Source: Paenibacillus sp. FSL R7-0337 (GTDB lineage Bacteria; Bacillota; Bacilli; Paenibacillales; Paenibacillaceae). From it: a stretch of DNA of 64,000 nt. The DNA lies in NCBI RefSeq assembly GCF_037969875.1, contig NZ_CP150218.1:5208001-5272000 (forward strand), in the 5' to 3' direction. Shown piece after piece: positions 54,401 through 63,573 of this stretch. The notes below the pieces were generated by a model. It saw only the letters and a list, made by a program, of their open reading frames with translations. It did no database searches and had not been told where the DNA came from. Numbering within the stretch: the stretch's first letter is position 1; every line of letters starts with the position of its first letter. Both the position numbers and the translations under genes were made by a program.

Positions 54401-55095
54401 GTATCGTTGTAGAGCCAGATGGAACGGTGCGTCATGTACCCACCCAAATCATCCGGGAGAATAATAAATATTATGCTGAGATTAACAGTCTGACGAATAG
54501 CTCGTATTCGGTAGTCTGGCATCCGTTGACCTTCGCAGATGTAGAGAAGCATTGGGCGAAGGCTGCAGTGAATGATATGGGCTCGCGGTTAGTCATTAAC
54601 GGGGTGAACGAAACGACGTTTAACCCGAATGCGGATATCACCCGGGCAGAGTTCGCAGCAATTATTGTACGCGGTCTGGGACTGAGGCTCGGTGAAGGAG
54701 CGACTTCTTTTGCTGATGTGCCAGTGAGTGCCTGGTATGCAGGGGCGGTACAAGCGGCCTCGGAGTATGGTCTGATTAACGGCTTCGAGGACGGAAATTT
54801 CCGTCCGGATGCCAAGCTTACACGCGAACAGGCGATGACGATCATCGCTAAGGCGATGAAGCTGACCGGTCTTGCAGACCGGACCGGCACAGTGGATACA
54901 GCAGGTGTATTTGCAGCCTTTACTGATGCAGGACTTGCCGGCAGCTGGGCAAAAGATAGTTTGGCACTTGCTGCCAAGGCTGGTCTGATTAGCGGCCGCA
55001 GCGGTAATAAGCTGGAAGCCAAGGCTAATGTCACACGTGCAGAAGTGGCTGTTCTCATGCAGCGGTTGCTGCAGAAGTCAGATTTGATTGACTAA
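48439..55095 (+). CDS. Giant SLH surface protein with beta-propeller head and six repeats
   Basis: A 2218-residue cell-surface protein. A signal peptide is followed by ~620 residues of repeated FVAVGxxxxIxxSxDGxxW-type motifs (VGEGGRIVQSADGMSW, FVAVAGDNVLQSADGVSWT), a BNR/propeller-like head. Next come six tandem ~156-residue units, each starting around TPxAVIDYxAEQLTGLTPG. A further beta domain (SDAVIPSAPEVVADDLNN), a Gly/Ser/Pro linker, a ~220-residue domain and three C-terminal SLH domains (FADVEKHWAKAAVNDMGSR and two more) follow. SLH domains bind pyruvylated wall polymer. I start at the ATG at 48439, which has AAGGGGG 7 bases upstream. The first three units are almost identical in DNA. 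It is paralogous to the next gene. The head's ligand is unknown. Confidence 0.88.
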   Translation: MKRPLLWKKSSIFMLIFILIFPNMSIAGAQASADTLTVASAVADNLDTNLNSVIYENGTYTAVGEGGRIVQSADGMSWSKISTPSSNAKISWRSIAFTSSTYVAVGVDYSNSTAKAKVIVSTDGGGTWSDKSSSVNADILQKVRYINGIFYAVGGRWAAANRAQDLGVIYSSADGQNWSQWSTVPALWPNGSTTSTTFYITDIINFNGKYVITGNIFASYAHSGDGSSWTPAFLGGTFGLDALAVYNGKLYVSKNWENGYVSSNGMTFAADSSYDYMLGVVQAGSLLYRYGREGKMYTSANSGGAWTAAEPVTNHTIISAASNGTGMVLITKSSHSLVVTSDQTRWARFGGNLQGSSYNGNKWEVVGNVLSNAGSELQDSIFLSSSSGWDQLSVSNRLLPKLGFAEIAYGNNVFVAAGKKLGVSGDGENWTVTDLPAGATGLVQGLAYGTNGFVAVAGDNVLQSADGVSWTVVTTLNGASFNHVKAVNGGYVAFGTGGIWASTNGTSWSSLDSLKDYEPSSYITFYDITYANGKYAVIATNGNDGTPQLLETSGVLSDTSVWTKHEIDAGAAWTELRSIDYGNGYYVAAGVVYNDQESHVVYSSKDLVTWTQYDEQALGVSGKGLNQVRFQNDKFYIVGNDNTRIVLDSGVGGTPETTPGAVIDYTAEQLTGLTPGAAYTVNGQPVTVDVNGKLAIDSGWLGTSLSIVKKGDGSATTDSVAQTLNVPSRPAAPAGVASTDETAIDAKDGTLINVNTGMEYKRGTAGAWSNVAGTSVTTLEPDTYYVRTKATAAAFVSEAQPVTVNAYVPTAETTPGAVIDYTAEQLTGLTPGAAYTVNGQPVTVDVNGKLAIDSGWLGTSLSIVKKGDGSATTDSVAQTLNVPSRPAAPAGMASTDETAIDAKDGTLINVNTGMEYKRGTAGAWSNVAGTSVTTLEPDTYYVRTKATAAAFVSEAQPVTVNAYVPTAETTPGAVIDYTAEQLTGLTPGAAYTVNGQPVTADVNGKLAIASSWLGASLSIVKKGDGSATTDSVAQTLNVPSRPAAPAGVTATDETAINAKDGTLTNVTAAMEYKRGTAGAWSNVAGTSVTTLEPDTYYVRTKATAAAFVSEAQPVTVNAYVPTAESTPAAVIDYAAEQLTSLTAGAAYTVNGQPVTADVNGKLAIASSWLGASLSIVKKGDGSATTDSVAQTLNVPSRPAAPAGVTATDETAINAQDGALVNVDSTMEYKKSAAGAWGVVTGTAVTGLAPDTYYVRVKATATDFASEEQSVAVELYVAAQEITPAAEINYEAEQLTGLVPGGKYVINGTLAATADVTGRLALDSSWLGITLSVVKQGNATTTVDSAAQTLIIPSRPAAPASVASMDETGIDAKDGTLINVNTGMEYKRGTAGSWTAVTGTTVTGLAPDMYFVRTKATATAFTSAEAELTITSFAATAEVMPNAIIDYAAELLTGLIPEGVYTVNGTAVIATTDGTLPIDSSWLGSVLNIVKTGNGVTTTDSDAQMLSVPARQAAPVGVSVTDVTYNGANDGTLQNLTVQMEYQMGNTGAWTEVTAITVTGLIPGTYYVRVKATSTDFASVIAQVTVHDSDAVIPSAPEVVADDLNNTIMGLNTTMEFSVDEGPFVRYDGTNLPDLSGEHTVKVRVAASGSVPAGPATTLTFTTNVLIPAGDLAVSASDPSGAESNGYTQIKVTPAPAEGHKLLYKNFGAGSIIVPNVGDLLTGYTLVGIEGLVPAADGDTLGIAEVDAEGRVVKYGSVMAVVAVTTPVTPTPEPVSPGSGGNPSTGSNTNSGTPSGNPASTVTNVIVLVNGKEENAGTATTTTSGNTKTTIITVDPLKLQAKLDAEGIGAVVTIPVMLDSNIFVGELNGQMIKNMENVAATLVLQTGKASYTLPASEINIGALARQFGTSVKLEDIKLKITIGESSAAMNQVIAVAASKGGFDLVAPSLDFTVTGTYGNSTVEINRFDAYVKRTVEIPGAIDPNRITTGIVVEPDGTVRHVPTQIIRENNKYYAEINSLTNSSYSVVWHPLTFADVEKHWAKAAVNDMGSRLVINGVNETTFNPNADITRAEFAAIIVRGLGLRLGEGATSFADVPVSAWYAGAVQAASEYGLINGFEDGNFRPDAKLTREQAMTIIAKAMKLTGLADRTGTVDTAGVFAAFTDAGLAGSWAKDSLALAAKAGLISGRSGNKLEAKANVTRAEVAVLMQRLLQKSDLID
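50404..53209 (+). repeat. Six tandem ~468-bp coding repeats in the first SLH gene
   Basis: Units begin at 50404, 50872, 51340, 51808, 52276 and 52747. Most are exactly 468 bp (156 codons); the fifth is 471. The first two units differ at very few bases, the third and fourth slightly more, and the last two are clearly diverged. This gradient fits recent local expansion from the 5' side. Confidence 0.9.
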
Positions 55096-55111
55096 ACGGA
55101 GAGGGAAAGAG

Positions 55112-55145
55112 AAAAAGGGATTCAGCTTGAGCTGAATCCCTTTTT
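55112..55145 (+). terminator. Terminator after the first SLH gene
   Basis: AAAAAGGGATTCAGC pairs with GCTGAATCCCTTTTT around a short loop. Confidence 0.9.
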
Positions 55146-55410
55146 AATGTTATGCATCCTACTAGAAGGGTGAAAAAGGTAGGAAGTGCCCTGTCATGAA
55201 AGATGCAAGTAATAAAGATACATAAATATCGAAATTGAATATAATAATTTGTCGAATTAGTTAACTTTAACGCGAAAAATGTCGATAAACCAGTATGGAA
55301 AACTAATGCTTGCTAATGCCGGGCATGTGCAGAGCGTGTGCAGCATGTTCAGAGTTTTGCGGAAGCGTTATCAATATTATGGAAATGGTCATTCGACAAG
55401 GAGGAAAGCG

Positions 55411-58400
55411 ATGTTTAAGAAAATGGGGAAGATCGGGCTGGCTGTGGTATTGGTGATTGGGCTGTTGCCTATGATGTCACTCCGTGCCTATGCGGCGGTG
55501 CAGTCGTTTAATGAAGCGGCCGATTTTGTAATTGAGCCTCCGGTTACCTATGCGGCGGGCAAGAATCTGACGGATGCGCAGGGTCTACAGGATGGAAGTA
55601 CGGCGGTTCTGCTGAATTCATTCGTCTATCAGGGGAATACATACACTTCCTCTAACTTCTTAAGGGTCTTTAACAGCGCAGGAACGCTTATAACGGACGT
55701 TAACCTGGGCAACCTGATGGACACCTATTACAAAATGACGTCTGTGAGTATGCTTGCTCTCAATAACGGAAATCTGCTGATTATGTACAGTAAAAGCGAC
55801 TCCAGCGAGTACAACCTGCAGCTGGGCACAGTTACCGAGACCACACCCAATGCTTATTTCATGGTGCTGGATAAGACCGGCCAGAAGGTGACTGGCCAGA
55901 CCCGGCTGAATACCTTCAGTGCGGCCAGTCAGCCGCAGCTGACGCGTTTTATATCTGCGGCGGAGCTGTCTAACGGCGATATCGCTTTTTCCTGGCAACG
56001 AAATGATAATGTAAGCACGGTTACCCGCGTATTTACCGCTGCGGGCGTACCGGTGTCAAGTGAAACCCTGCTGGTAGCTGCTAATGCGAGCATGTCCTAC
56101 GTCGCCGCTGGTGACGGCGTGTATATGGCGGCTTACAATTCGGGGGCCCCGAACGATAATATCTATCTGCAGTTATTCAATAACAGCGGAACCTCCATAA
56201 CCACCATTAATGTTGGAGCGAGAACGAATGAGAAGCAGTTGTATCTGCATACACTGGGCAACGGGAATTTCATGTTCAGTCAATTTAGCTGGCAAACCGG
56301 AATTACGAGTGTCTCCTTATATGACAATGCGGGTGTAAGCCAAGGCGGATTTAATGTAAATGGTTCACTGGGCGAGACATCTGCCGCTGTCTACAAGAAA
56401 GGCACATTGCCGGGATTCGTTACAGTAAGCACGGATGCCGCATCGAATAAGGCCATTGACGATGCCTATAACTATGGTACAGAGTGGGAGGGAACCCAGT
56501 ATGCTTACCTGAATTACTATGACAATGACGGGACCCTGCTGTATACAACGGATCAGCCGGTGGATTCCGCCCCGGCTGTATTTCAGGGATACAATGAAGA
56601 CACTTGGATGTTCAATGTGGAATATTATGCGAAGTTCGCTGTATATCCGGCCTTCGGCGACAAGATTGTTTTCATCACAACAGATAATACAGATGCTACT
56701 CATTTCCGAATCACCGGCAAACTGTTCAACAGGGAGGTCTTAACTCCGGTTGTGCTGCAATCGGCTGTAGCGGATGGTGTGCCGGGAACCACTACTTCAA
56801 CGAAGATTGACCTGACCTTTGATGCTGTGATCACTGGATTAACAGCAGACGATATCACGATTACAGATGATACAGGCTCTGCGGTAAAAGGGACCTTGAG
56901 CGGGTCGGGGACCGCTTGGAGCCTTGCACTTACTTCAGTGACCGGCGAGGGGGATGTATCCGTGGCTGTGAATTCGCCAAGCGGATACACGGTTAGCGGT
57001 TCGCCGCAGACGGCAACTGTATCGCTGTTCAAGCCAGCGCTGGAGCCGACACCGGCAGCAGTGATCGACTACGCAGCCGAGCAACTGAGCGGTCTGACGG
57101 CGAATGGTAAGTATACCGTGAACGGTACAGCGGTAACGGCGACTGCGGCTGGCACCCTGGTGCTGGAGCAGAGCTGGCTGGGAGAGTCCCTGAGTATTGT
57201 GAAGCAGGGGAATGCTTCAACAACGGTAGACAGTGCGGCGCAGGTGCTGACCATTCCATCCCGTCCAGCGACACCAACAGGTGTGACGGCAACGGATGAA
57301 ATGGCGATAGATGCGAACAACGGTACTTTGATTAATGTGACTAATGCGATGGAGTATAAGCAAGGAATAGCAGGAACTTGGACGGATGTGACGGGTACAA
57401 CGGTGACGGGACTGGCTCCGGGTACGTACGAGGTCCGTGTGAAATTGACGGCGTCGTCGTTTGTATCGGAAACGCATAGTGTAACGGTGAATGCGTATGT
57501 GCCAACGGCAGAGCCAACCCCGGCAGCGGTGATTGACTATGAAGCCGAGCAGCTAAGCGGTCTGCTGGCGAATGGTCTCTATACGGTGAATGGTACAGCG
57601 GTAACCGCGACTGCGGATGGCACCCTGGTGCTGGAGCAGAGCTGGCTGGGAGAGTCCCTGAGTATTGTGAAGCAGGGGAATGCTTCGACAACGGTAGACA
57701 GTGCGGCGCAGGTGCAGGTCATTCCATCCCGTCCGGCAACACCGACAGGTGTGACGGTAACGGATGAACTGGCGATAGATGCGAACAACGGTACATTGAT
57801 TAATGTGACTAATGCGATGGAGTATAAACAAGGAATAGCAGGAACGTGGACAGATGTGACCGGTACAACGGTGACGGGACTGGCTCCGGGTACGTACGAG
57901 GTCCGTGTGAAATTGACGGCGTCGTCGTTTGTATCGGAAACGCATAGTGTAACGGTGAATGCGTATGTGCCAGCGGCAGAGACTACCCCGGCAGCGGTGA
58001 TTGACTACGCAGCCGAGCAATTGAGTGGTCTGATTGCGAATGGCACGTATACCGTGAACGGTACAGCGGTAACGGCGACTGCGGCTGGCACCCTGGTGCT
58101 TGAGCAGAGCTGGCTGGGAGAGTCCCTGAGTATTGTGAAGCAGGGGAATGCTTCAACAACGGTAGACAGTGCGGCGCAAGTGCTGACCATTCCATCCCGT
58201 CCAGCGACACCAACAGGTGTGACAGCAACGGATGAAATGGCGATAGATGCGAACAACGGTACTTTGATTAATGTGACTAATGCGATGGAGTATAAGCAAG
58301 GAATAGCAGGAACGTGGACGGATGTGACCGGTACAACGGTTACGGGACTGGCTCCGGGTACGTACGAGGTCCGTGTGAAATTGACGGCGTCGTCGTTTGT

Positions 58401-61400
58401 ATCGGAAACGCATAGTGTAACGGTGAATGCGTATGTGCCAGCGGCAGAGCCAACCCCGGCAGCGGTGATTGACTACGCAGCCGAGCAATTGAGTGGTCTG
58501 ACGGCGAATGGCACGTATACCGTGAACGGTAATGCGGTAACGGCGACTGCGGATGGCACCCTGGTGCTGGAGCAGAGCTGGCTGGGAGAGTCCCTGAGTA
58601 TTGTGAAGCAGGGGAATGCTTCAACAACGGTAGACAGTGCGGCGCAGGTGCTGACCATTCCATCCCGTCCAGCGACACCAACAGGTGTGACGGCAACGGA
58701 TGAAATGGCGATAGATGCGAACAACGGTACATTGATTAATGTGACTAATGCGATGGAGTATAAACAAGGAATAGCAGGAACGTGGACAGATGTGACCGGT
58801 ACAACGGTGACGGGACTGGCTCCGGGTACGTACGAGGTCCGTGTGAAATTGACGGCGTCGTCGTTTGTATCGGAAACGCATAGTGTAACGGTGAATGCGT
58901 ATGTGCCAACGGCAGAGACTACCCCGGCAGCGGTGATCGACTACGCAGCCGAGCAACTGAGCGGTCTGACGGCGAATGGTAAGTATACCGTGAACGGTAC
59001 AGCGGTAACGGCGACTGCGGCTGGCACCCTGGTGCTGGAGCAGAGCTGGCTGGGAGAGTCCCTGAGTATTGTGAAGCAGGGGAATGCTACGACAACCGTA
59101 GACAGTACCGCGCAGGTGCTGGTCATTCCATCCCGTCCGGCGACACCATCGGGTGTGACGGCAACGGATGAAATGGCGATAGATGCGAACAACGGTACAC
59201 TTGCGAATGTAACTTCAGCGATGGAGTACAAGCCAAGTACCGGGGGAGTATGGACGGATGTGACCGGTACAACGGTGACGGGACTGGCTCCGGGTACGTA
59301 CGAGGTCCGTGTGAAATTGACGGCGTCGTCTTTTGCCTCGGAGGCGTATAGTGTTACGGTGAATGCGTATGTGCCAATAGTAGAGACAACCCCGGCAGCA
59401 GTGATTGACTATGAAGCCGAGCAGCTAAGCGGTCTGCTGGCGAATGGTCTCTATACGGTGAATGGCACGTTATCGATATACGCGGATGCAGCGGGCAAGC
59501 TGGCACTGGATAGCTCTTGGCTGGGAACCTCTCTGAGCCTTGTGAAGCAGGGAAATGCGTCCACGACCATTGACAGTGCGGCGCAGACCGTGAACATTCC
59601 TGTTCGTCCGGCAGCGCCTGCCGGAGTTACGGCAACGGATGAGACGGCGATTAACGCGAAGAACGGTACGCTTACGAATGCGACTCCGGCCATGGAGTAC
59701 AAGCAAGGTGCTGCAGGAGCATGGACGGATGTGACGGGTACAACGGTGACGGGACTTGCTCCGGGTACGTACTACGTCCAGACCAAGGCGACATTGACGG
59801 CTTTTGCCTCGGTAGCACACATCGTGAATGTGGTAGCGTATGTAGCGATACCGGAAGCCATACCAGCAGCGGTCATTGACTATGAAGCTGAGCAGCTGAG
59901 CGGTCTGGCGGCGAATGGCACGTATACACTGAACGGTACGTTGACCGTAACAGCGGATGCAGACGGCAAGCTGGCGCTGGATATCTCTTGGCTGGACAGC
60001 TCTCTGAGCCTAGTGAAGAAGGGGAATGCATCGACAACCATAGATAGTGTGGCGCAGACCTTGACTATTCCTGCCCGTCCGGCAGCGCCTGCCGGAGTAG
60101 CGGCAACGGATGAGATGGCGATTAACGCGAAGAACGGTACGCTCACGAATGTGACTACAGCCATGGAGTATAAAAAAGGTTCAGCAGGCGCATGGACAGA
60201 TGTCACAGGCACTAGCGTAAGCGGGTTGGTCCCGGATATGTACTATGTCCGTACGAAGGGTACGGTTACAGCTTTTGCCTCGGAAGCACAAGCTGTAACG
60301 GTGAATGCCTACGTACCCACACTGGAAGCCACTCCAACAGCGGTCATTGACTACGAAGCTGAGCAGCTGAGCGGTCTGACTGCGAACGGTACGTATACAC
60401 TGAATGGTTCGTTGATAGTAACAGCAGATGCAGACGGCAAGCTGGCACTGGATAACGGCTGGCTGGGCAGCCCACTGAGCCTAGTGAAGCAGGGGAACGA
60501 ATCCACAACCATCGATAGTGCGGCGCAGACCTTGAATATTCCTGCCCGTCCGGCAGCGCCTGCGGGTGTAGCTTCAACGGACGAAACGGCGATTCATGCG
60601 AAGGATGGCACGCTCACGAATGTGACAACAGCCATGGAATACAGACAAGGTACAGCAGGCGCATGGACAGATGTTCCAGGCACCACCGTCACAGGACTTG
60701 CGCCAGGTATCTATGATGTCCGCAAGAAGGCAACAGCAACGGCGTTCAGTTCTGCTGCGGTGGAAGTGACAGTGACCTCCTTTGCATCTGAGGCGGAAGT
60801 GACGCCTGCGGCGGTGATTGATTTTAACGCTGAGCAATTGACAGGTCTGATTCCAGAAGGGGTATACACCATAAATGGTACGGCTGTAACGGCCACCACG
60901 GATGGAACGCTCCTGCTAGACAGCAGCTGGCTGGGAACCACATTGAGTATTGTGAAGACGGGTAACGAAGTAACCACCACTGATAGTGATGCGCAAGTGT
61001 TGAGTGTTCCCGCGCGCAAGGCTGCTCCGGTGGGTGTGAGTGTCACGGATGTGACCTATAACGGAGCCAATGACGGAACACTGCAGAATCTGACCGTCCA
61101 GATGGAATACCAGATGGGGAATACTGGAGCTTGGACAGAAGTTACAGATACTACGATTACCGGTCTTGCACCGGGCACGTATTATGTGCGGGTGAAGGCT
61201 ACGTCAACGGACTTTGCTTCTGCTATTGCTCAGGTGACTGTGCATGACTCGGATGCCGTGATCCCGGCAGCTCCAGAAGTGGTAGCGGATGATCTGAACA
61301 ATACGATTATGGGCCTGAATACCAGCATGGAATTCTCCGTGGATGAGGGATCCTACGTACGTTATGACGGAACCAACTTGCCAGACCTGAGCGGGGAGCA

Positions 61401-63144
61401 TACGGTGAAGGTACGGGTGGCGGCCAGCGGATCAGTTCCGGCAGGACCGGCAACGACGCTGACTTTTACAACGAATGTCTTGATACCTGCCGGGGACTTG
61501 ACTGTGAGTGCCAATGATCCGAGTGGTGCAGAGAGTAACGGCTATACGCAAATCAAGGTTACGCCTACACCGGCTGAAGGGCATAAGCTGCTGTATAAGA
61601 ATTTTGGTGCTGGTAGCATCATTGTACCGAATGTAGGAGACCTTCTAACCGGATACACCCTTGTAGGCATTGAAGGGCTAGTTCCGGCAGCCGATGGGGA
61701 TACGCTTGGGATTGCTGAGGTAGATGCGGAAGGCAGAGTGGTGAAATACGGCAGCGTCATGGCAGTAGTTGCGGTGACGACTCCGGTAACACCAACTCCT
61801 GATCCGGTCAGCCCGGGAAGCGGAGGTAACCCAAGTACCGGAAGTAACACGAACAGCGGGACTCCTTCCGGGAATCCGTCCAGTACGGTCACCGATGTGA
61901 TTGTCCTTGTGAACGGCAAGGAGGAGAACGCGGGTAAAGCAACGACCACGACCACCGGTAACGTTAGAACAACGACCATCGCGGTAGATCCGGCCAGATT
62001 GCAGGCGAAGCTGGATGCCGAGGGGAACGGCGCTGTAGTAACTATTCCGATGATGCTGGATTCGAATGTGATTGTCGGAGAATTGAGCGGCCAGATGATC
62101 AAGAATATGGAGAATATGGCGGCCACCCTGGTGCTTCAGACCAGCAAGGGGAGTTATACCTTACCTGCATCCGAGGTTAACATCGCCGCATTGGCCGCAA
62201 GATTAGGTAACGGAGCTAAGCTGGATGACATTACGCTGAGAATTACCATTAGTGATGCTTCGGCTGCCATGAACCAGGTGGTTAGCGCTGCGGCAGGCAG
62301 AGACGGCCTTACCCTTGCAGCACCAGCCCTGGATTTCACGGTTACTGCTTCTTCCGGGACCTCAACAGTAGAGTTGAACCGGTTCAATGCTTATGTATCG
62401 CGGACAGTGGCGCTTCCGCAGGGGGTTAACCCGAACCGGCTTACAACAGGTATCGTTGTTGATCCGGATGGAACGGTGCGTCATGTACCCACCCGAATCA
62501 TCCTGAAGGAAGGTAAGTATTATGCAGAGATCAACAGTCTGACGAACAGCACCTATTCGGTGGTCTGGCATCCGCTGACGTTCGCGGATGTGGAGAAGCA
62601 TTGGGCGAAGAATGCAGTGAATGACATGGGCTCCCGTCTGGTCATTAACGGGGTGAACGAATCAACGTTCAACCCGAACGCTGACATCACCCGTGCAGAG
62701 TTCGCAGCGATTATCGTACGCGGTCTGGGCCTGAAGCTTGGAGAGGGAGCTGCGAAGTTCGCAGATGTTCCGGCGAGTAGCTGGTATGCAGCAGCAGTCG
62801 GGGCAGCCTCCGAAGCGGGTCTGATCAACGGCTTCGAGGACGGAACCTTCCGTCCTGGAGACCGGATCACACGCGAGCAGGCCATGAACATTATTGCCAA
62901 GGCGATGAAGCTGACCGGTCTCGCAGAACAGACCGGCGCAGTGGACACCGCAGGCGTGCTTGCAGCCTTTACGGATGCAAGCCGCACGGGAGCCTGGGCG
63001 AAGGACAGCCTGGCGCTGGCAGCCTCCGCTGGCTTAATCACCGGCCGCGGCGGCAATAAGCTGGAGGCACAGGCTAACGTCACCCGCGCTGAAGTGGCGG
63101 TGCTGATCCAGCGTCTGCTCCAGAAGTCGAAGCTGATTGATTAA
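55411..63144 (+). CDS. Giant SLH surface protein with nine repeats
   Basis: A 2577-residue paralogue of the preceding protein with a different head. A signal peptide (IGLAVVLVIGLLPMMSLRAYAA) is followed by ~440 residues of a repetitive beta head (SNGDIAFSWQRNDNVSTVTRVF; GNGNFMFSQFSWQTG) and one Ig-like domain (LTADDITITDDTGSAVKGTL). Nine tandem ~156-residue units come next, then the same APEVVADDLNN domain, linker and pre-SLH domain as its neighbour, and three SLH domains. The ATG at 55411 follows AAGGAGG by 6 bases; the frame is open for 44 codons upstream without a site. The repeats likely form a long rod that holds the head away from the wall. Terminators before and after make it a single-gene unit. 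Confidence 0.88.
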   Translation: MFKKMGKIGLAVVLVIGLLPMMSLRAYAAVQSFNEAADFVIEPPVTYAAGKNLTDAQGLQDGSTAVLLNSFVYQGNTYTSSNFLRVFNSAGTLITDVNLGNLMDTYYKMTSVSMLALNNGNLLIMYSKSDSSEYNLQLGTVTETTPNAYFMVLDKTGQKVTGQTRLNTFSAASQPQLTRFISAAELSNGDIAFSWQRNDNVSTVTRVFTAAGVPVSSETLLVAANASMSYVAAGDGVYMAAYNSGAPNDNIYLQLFNNSGTSITTINVGARTNEKQLYLHTLGNGNFMFSQFSWQTGITSVSLYDNAGVSQGGFNVNGSLGETSAAVYKKGTLPGFVTVSTDAASNKAIDDAYNYGTEWEGTQYAYLNYYDNDGTLLYTTDQPVDSAPAVFQGYNEDTWMFNVEYYAKFAVYPAFGDKIVFITTDNTDATHFRITGKLFNREVLTPVVLQSAVADGVPGTTTSTKIDLTFDAVITGLTADDITITDDTGSAVKGTLSGSGTAWSLALTSVTGEGDVSVAVNSPSGYTVSGSPQTATVSLFKPALEPTPAAVIDYAAEQLSGLTANGKYTVNGTAVTATAAGTLVLEQSWLGESLSIVKQGNASTTVDSAAQVLTIPSRPATPTGVTATDEMAIDANNGTLINVTNAMEYKQGIAGTWTDVTGTTVTGLAPGTYEVRVKLTASSFVSETHSVTVNAYVPTAEPTPAAVIDYEAEQLSGLLANGLYTVNGTAVTATADGTLVLEQSWLGESLSIVKQGNASTTVDSAAQVQVIPSRPATPTGVTVTDELAIDANNGTLINVTNAMEYKQGIAGTWTDVTGTTVTGLAPGTYEVRVKLTASSFVSETHSVTVNAYVPAAETTPAAVIDYAAEQLSGLIANGTYTVNGTAVTATAAGTLVLEQSWLGESLSIVKQGNASTTVDSAAQVLTIPSRPATPTGVTATDEMAIDANNGTLINVTNAMEYKQGIAGTWTDVTGTTVTGLAPGTYEVRVKLTASSFVSETHSVTVNAYVPAAEPTPAAVIDYAAEQLSGLTANGTYTVNGNAVTATADGTLVLEQSWLGESLSIVKQGNASTTVDSAAQVLTIPSRPATPTGVTATDEMAIDANNGTLINVTNAMEYKQGIAGTWTDVTGTTVTGLAPGTYEVRVKLTASSFVSETHSVTVNAYVPTAETTPAAVIDYAAEQLSGLTANGKYTVNGTAVTATAAGTLVLEQSWLGESLSIVKQGNATTTVDSTAQVLVIPSRPATPSGVTATDEMAIDANNGTLANVTSAMEYKPSTGGVWTDVTGTTVTGLAPGTYEVRVKLTASSFASEAYSVTVNAYVPIVETTPAAVIDYEAEQLSGLLANGLYTVNGTLSIYADAAGKLALDSSWLGTSLSLVKQGNASTTIDSAAQTVNIPVRPAAPAGVTATDETAINAKNGTLTNATPAMEYKQGAAGAWTDVTGTTVTGLAPGTYYVQTKATLTAFASVAHIVNVVAYVAIPEAIPAAVIDYEAEQLSGLAANGTYTLNGTLTVTADADGKLALDISWLDSSLSLVKKGNASTTIDSVAQTLTIPARPAAPAGVAATDEMAINAKNGTLTNVTTAMEYKKGSAGAWTDVTGTSVSGLVPDMYYVRTKGTVTAFASEAQAVTVNAYVPTLEATPTAVIDYEAEQLSGLTANGTYTLNGSLIVTADADGKLALDNGWLGSPLSLVKQGNESTTIDSAAQTLNIPARPAAPAGVASTDETAIHAKDGTLTNVTTAMEYRQGTAGAWTDVPGTTVTGLAPGIYDVRKKATATAFSSAAVEVTVTSFASEAEVTPAAVIDFNAEQLTGLIPEGVYTINGTAVTATTDGTLLLDSSWLGTTLSIVKTGNEVTTTDSDAQVLSVPARKAAPVGVSVTDVTYNGANDGTLQNLTVQMEYQMGNTGAWTEVTDTTITGLAPGTYYVRVKATSTDFASAIAQVTVHDSDAVIPAAPEVVADDLNNTIMGLNTSMEFSVDEGSYVRYDGTNLPDLSGEHTVKVRVAASGSVPAGPATTLTFTTNVLIPAGDLTVSANDPSGAESNGYTQIKVTPTPAEGHKLLYKNFGAGSIIVPNVGDLLTGYTLVGIEGLVPAADGDTLGIAEVDAEGRVVKYGSVMAVVAVTTPVTPTPDPVSPGSGGNPSTGSNTNSGTPSGNPSSTVTDVIVLVNGKEENAGKATTTTTGNVRTTTIAVDPARLQAKLDAEGNGAVVTIPMMLDSNVIVGELSGQMIKNMENMAATLVLQTSKGSYTLPASEVNIAALAARLGNGAKLDDITLRITISDASAAMNQVVSAAAGRDGLTLAAPALDFTVTASSGTSTVELNRFNAYVSRTVALPQGVNPNRLTTGIVVDPDGTVRHVPTRIILKEGKYYAEINSLTNSTYSVVWHPLTFADVEKHWAKNAVNDMGSRLVINGVNESTFNPNADITRAEFAAIIVRGLGLKLGEGAAKFADVPASSWYAAAVGAASEAGLINGFEDGTFRPGDRITREQAMNIIAKAMKLTGLAEQTGAVDTAGVLAAFTDASRTGAWAKDSLALAASAGLITGRGGNKLEAQANVTRAEVAVLIQRLLQKSKLID
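57043..61254 (+). repeat. Nine tandem 468-471-bp coding repeats in the second SLH gene
   Basis: Units begin at 57043, 57511, 57979, 58447, 58915, 59383, 59854, 60325 and 60796. The first four are nearly identical in DNA, the fifth nearly so, and units six to nine are more diverged and one codon longer in places. Unit nine is closest to the last unit of the neighbouring gene. Confidence 0.9.
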
Positions 63145-63170
63145 TGGTCTAAACTAAATTATACAAACCC

Positions 63171-63210
63171 AAAAAAGCGGATTCAGGCATTGAGCTGAAT
63201 TCGCTTTTTT
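63171..63210 (+). terminator. Terminator after the second SLH gene
   Basis: AAAAAAGCG.ATTCA and TGAAT.CGCTTTTTT form a long stem around a short loop. Confidence 0.85.
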
Positions 63211-63573
63211 ACGATTGAATTTTGACATTTGGCGTGTACCTAATTATAGAAAATCTAGAGCTGGGAGGGGGCGGGGTGCTGCGCGTAAGCAGTTGGATTT
63301 TATACACTTGTTGCAGAGCGGATGAGTCCTAAAGGGACAGTAGTTGGATAAATGACACTTAATGGATCACAATTCAGCTGAATTGGCACAATCACTAGAA
63401 CTAGTTGCTGTTTTTCCACCTGTTTGCGTACAATCCTCAGAAAGCGATAAATTAAGATACGTTTGTCCACTTGCTGATCACCCGGACGATTGGAAGCTTG
63501 GTGTTTGCTAGAAGAGGTCTGGTATTTGCTATAATTGGCTATAACAGAATCTTCAGGAGAGGGGCATGTCAGT
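63211..63573. other. Intergenic region before the NUDIX gene
   Basis: About 360 bases without a credible gene. Apart from a promoter-like TATAAT at 63530-63535 just upstream of the NUDIX gene I see no structured element. Confidence 0.4.

Noticed and set aside
50487..61046. Repeated minus-strand frames in the SLH genes
   Set aside because: They recur with the 468-bp period of the coding repeats and are mirror frames of the repeat, not genes.
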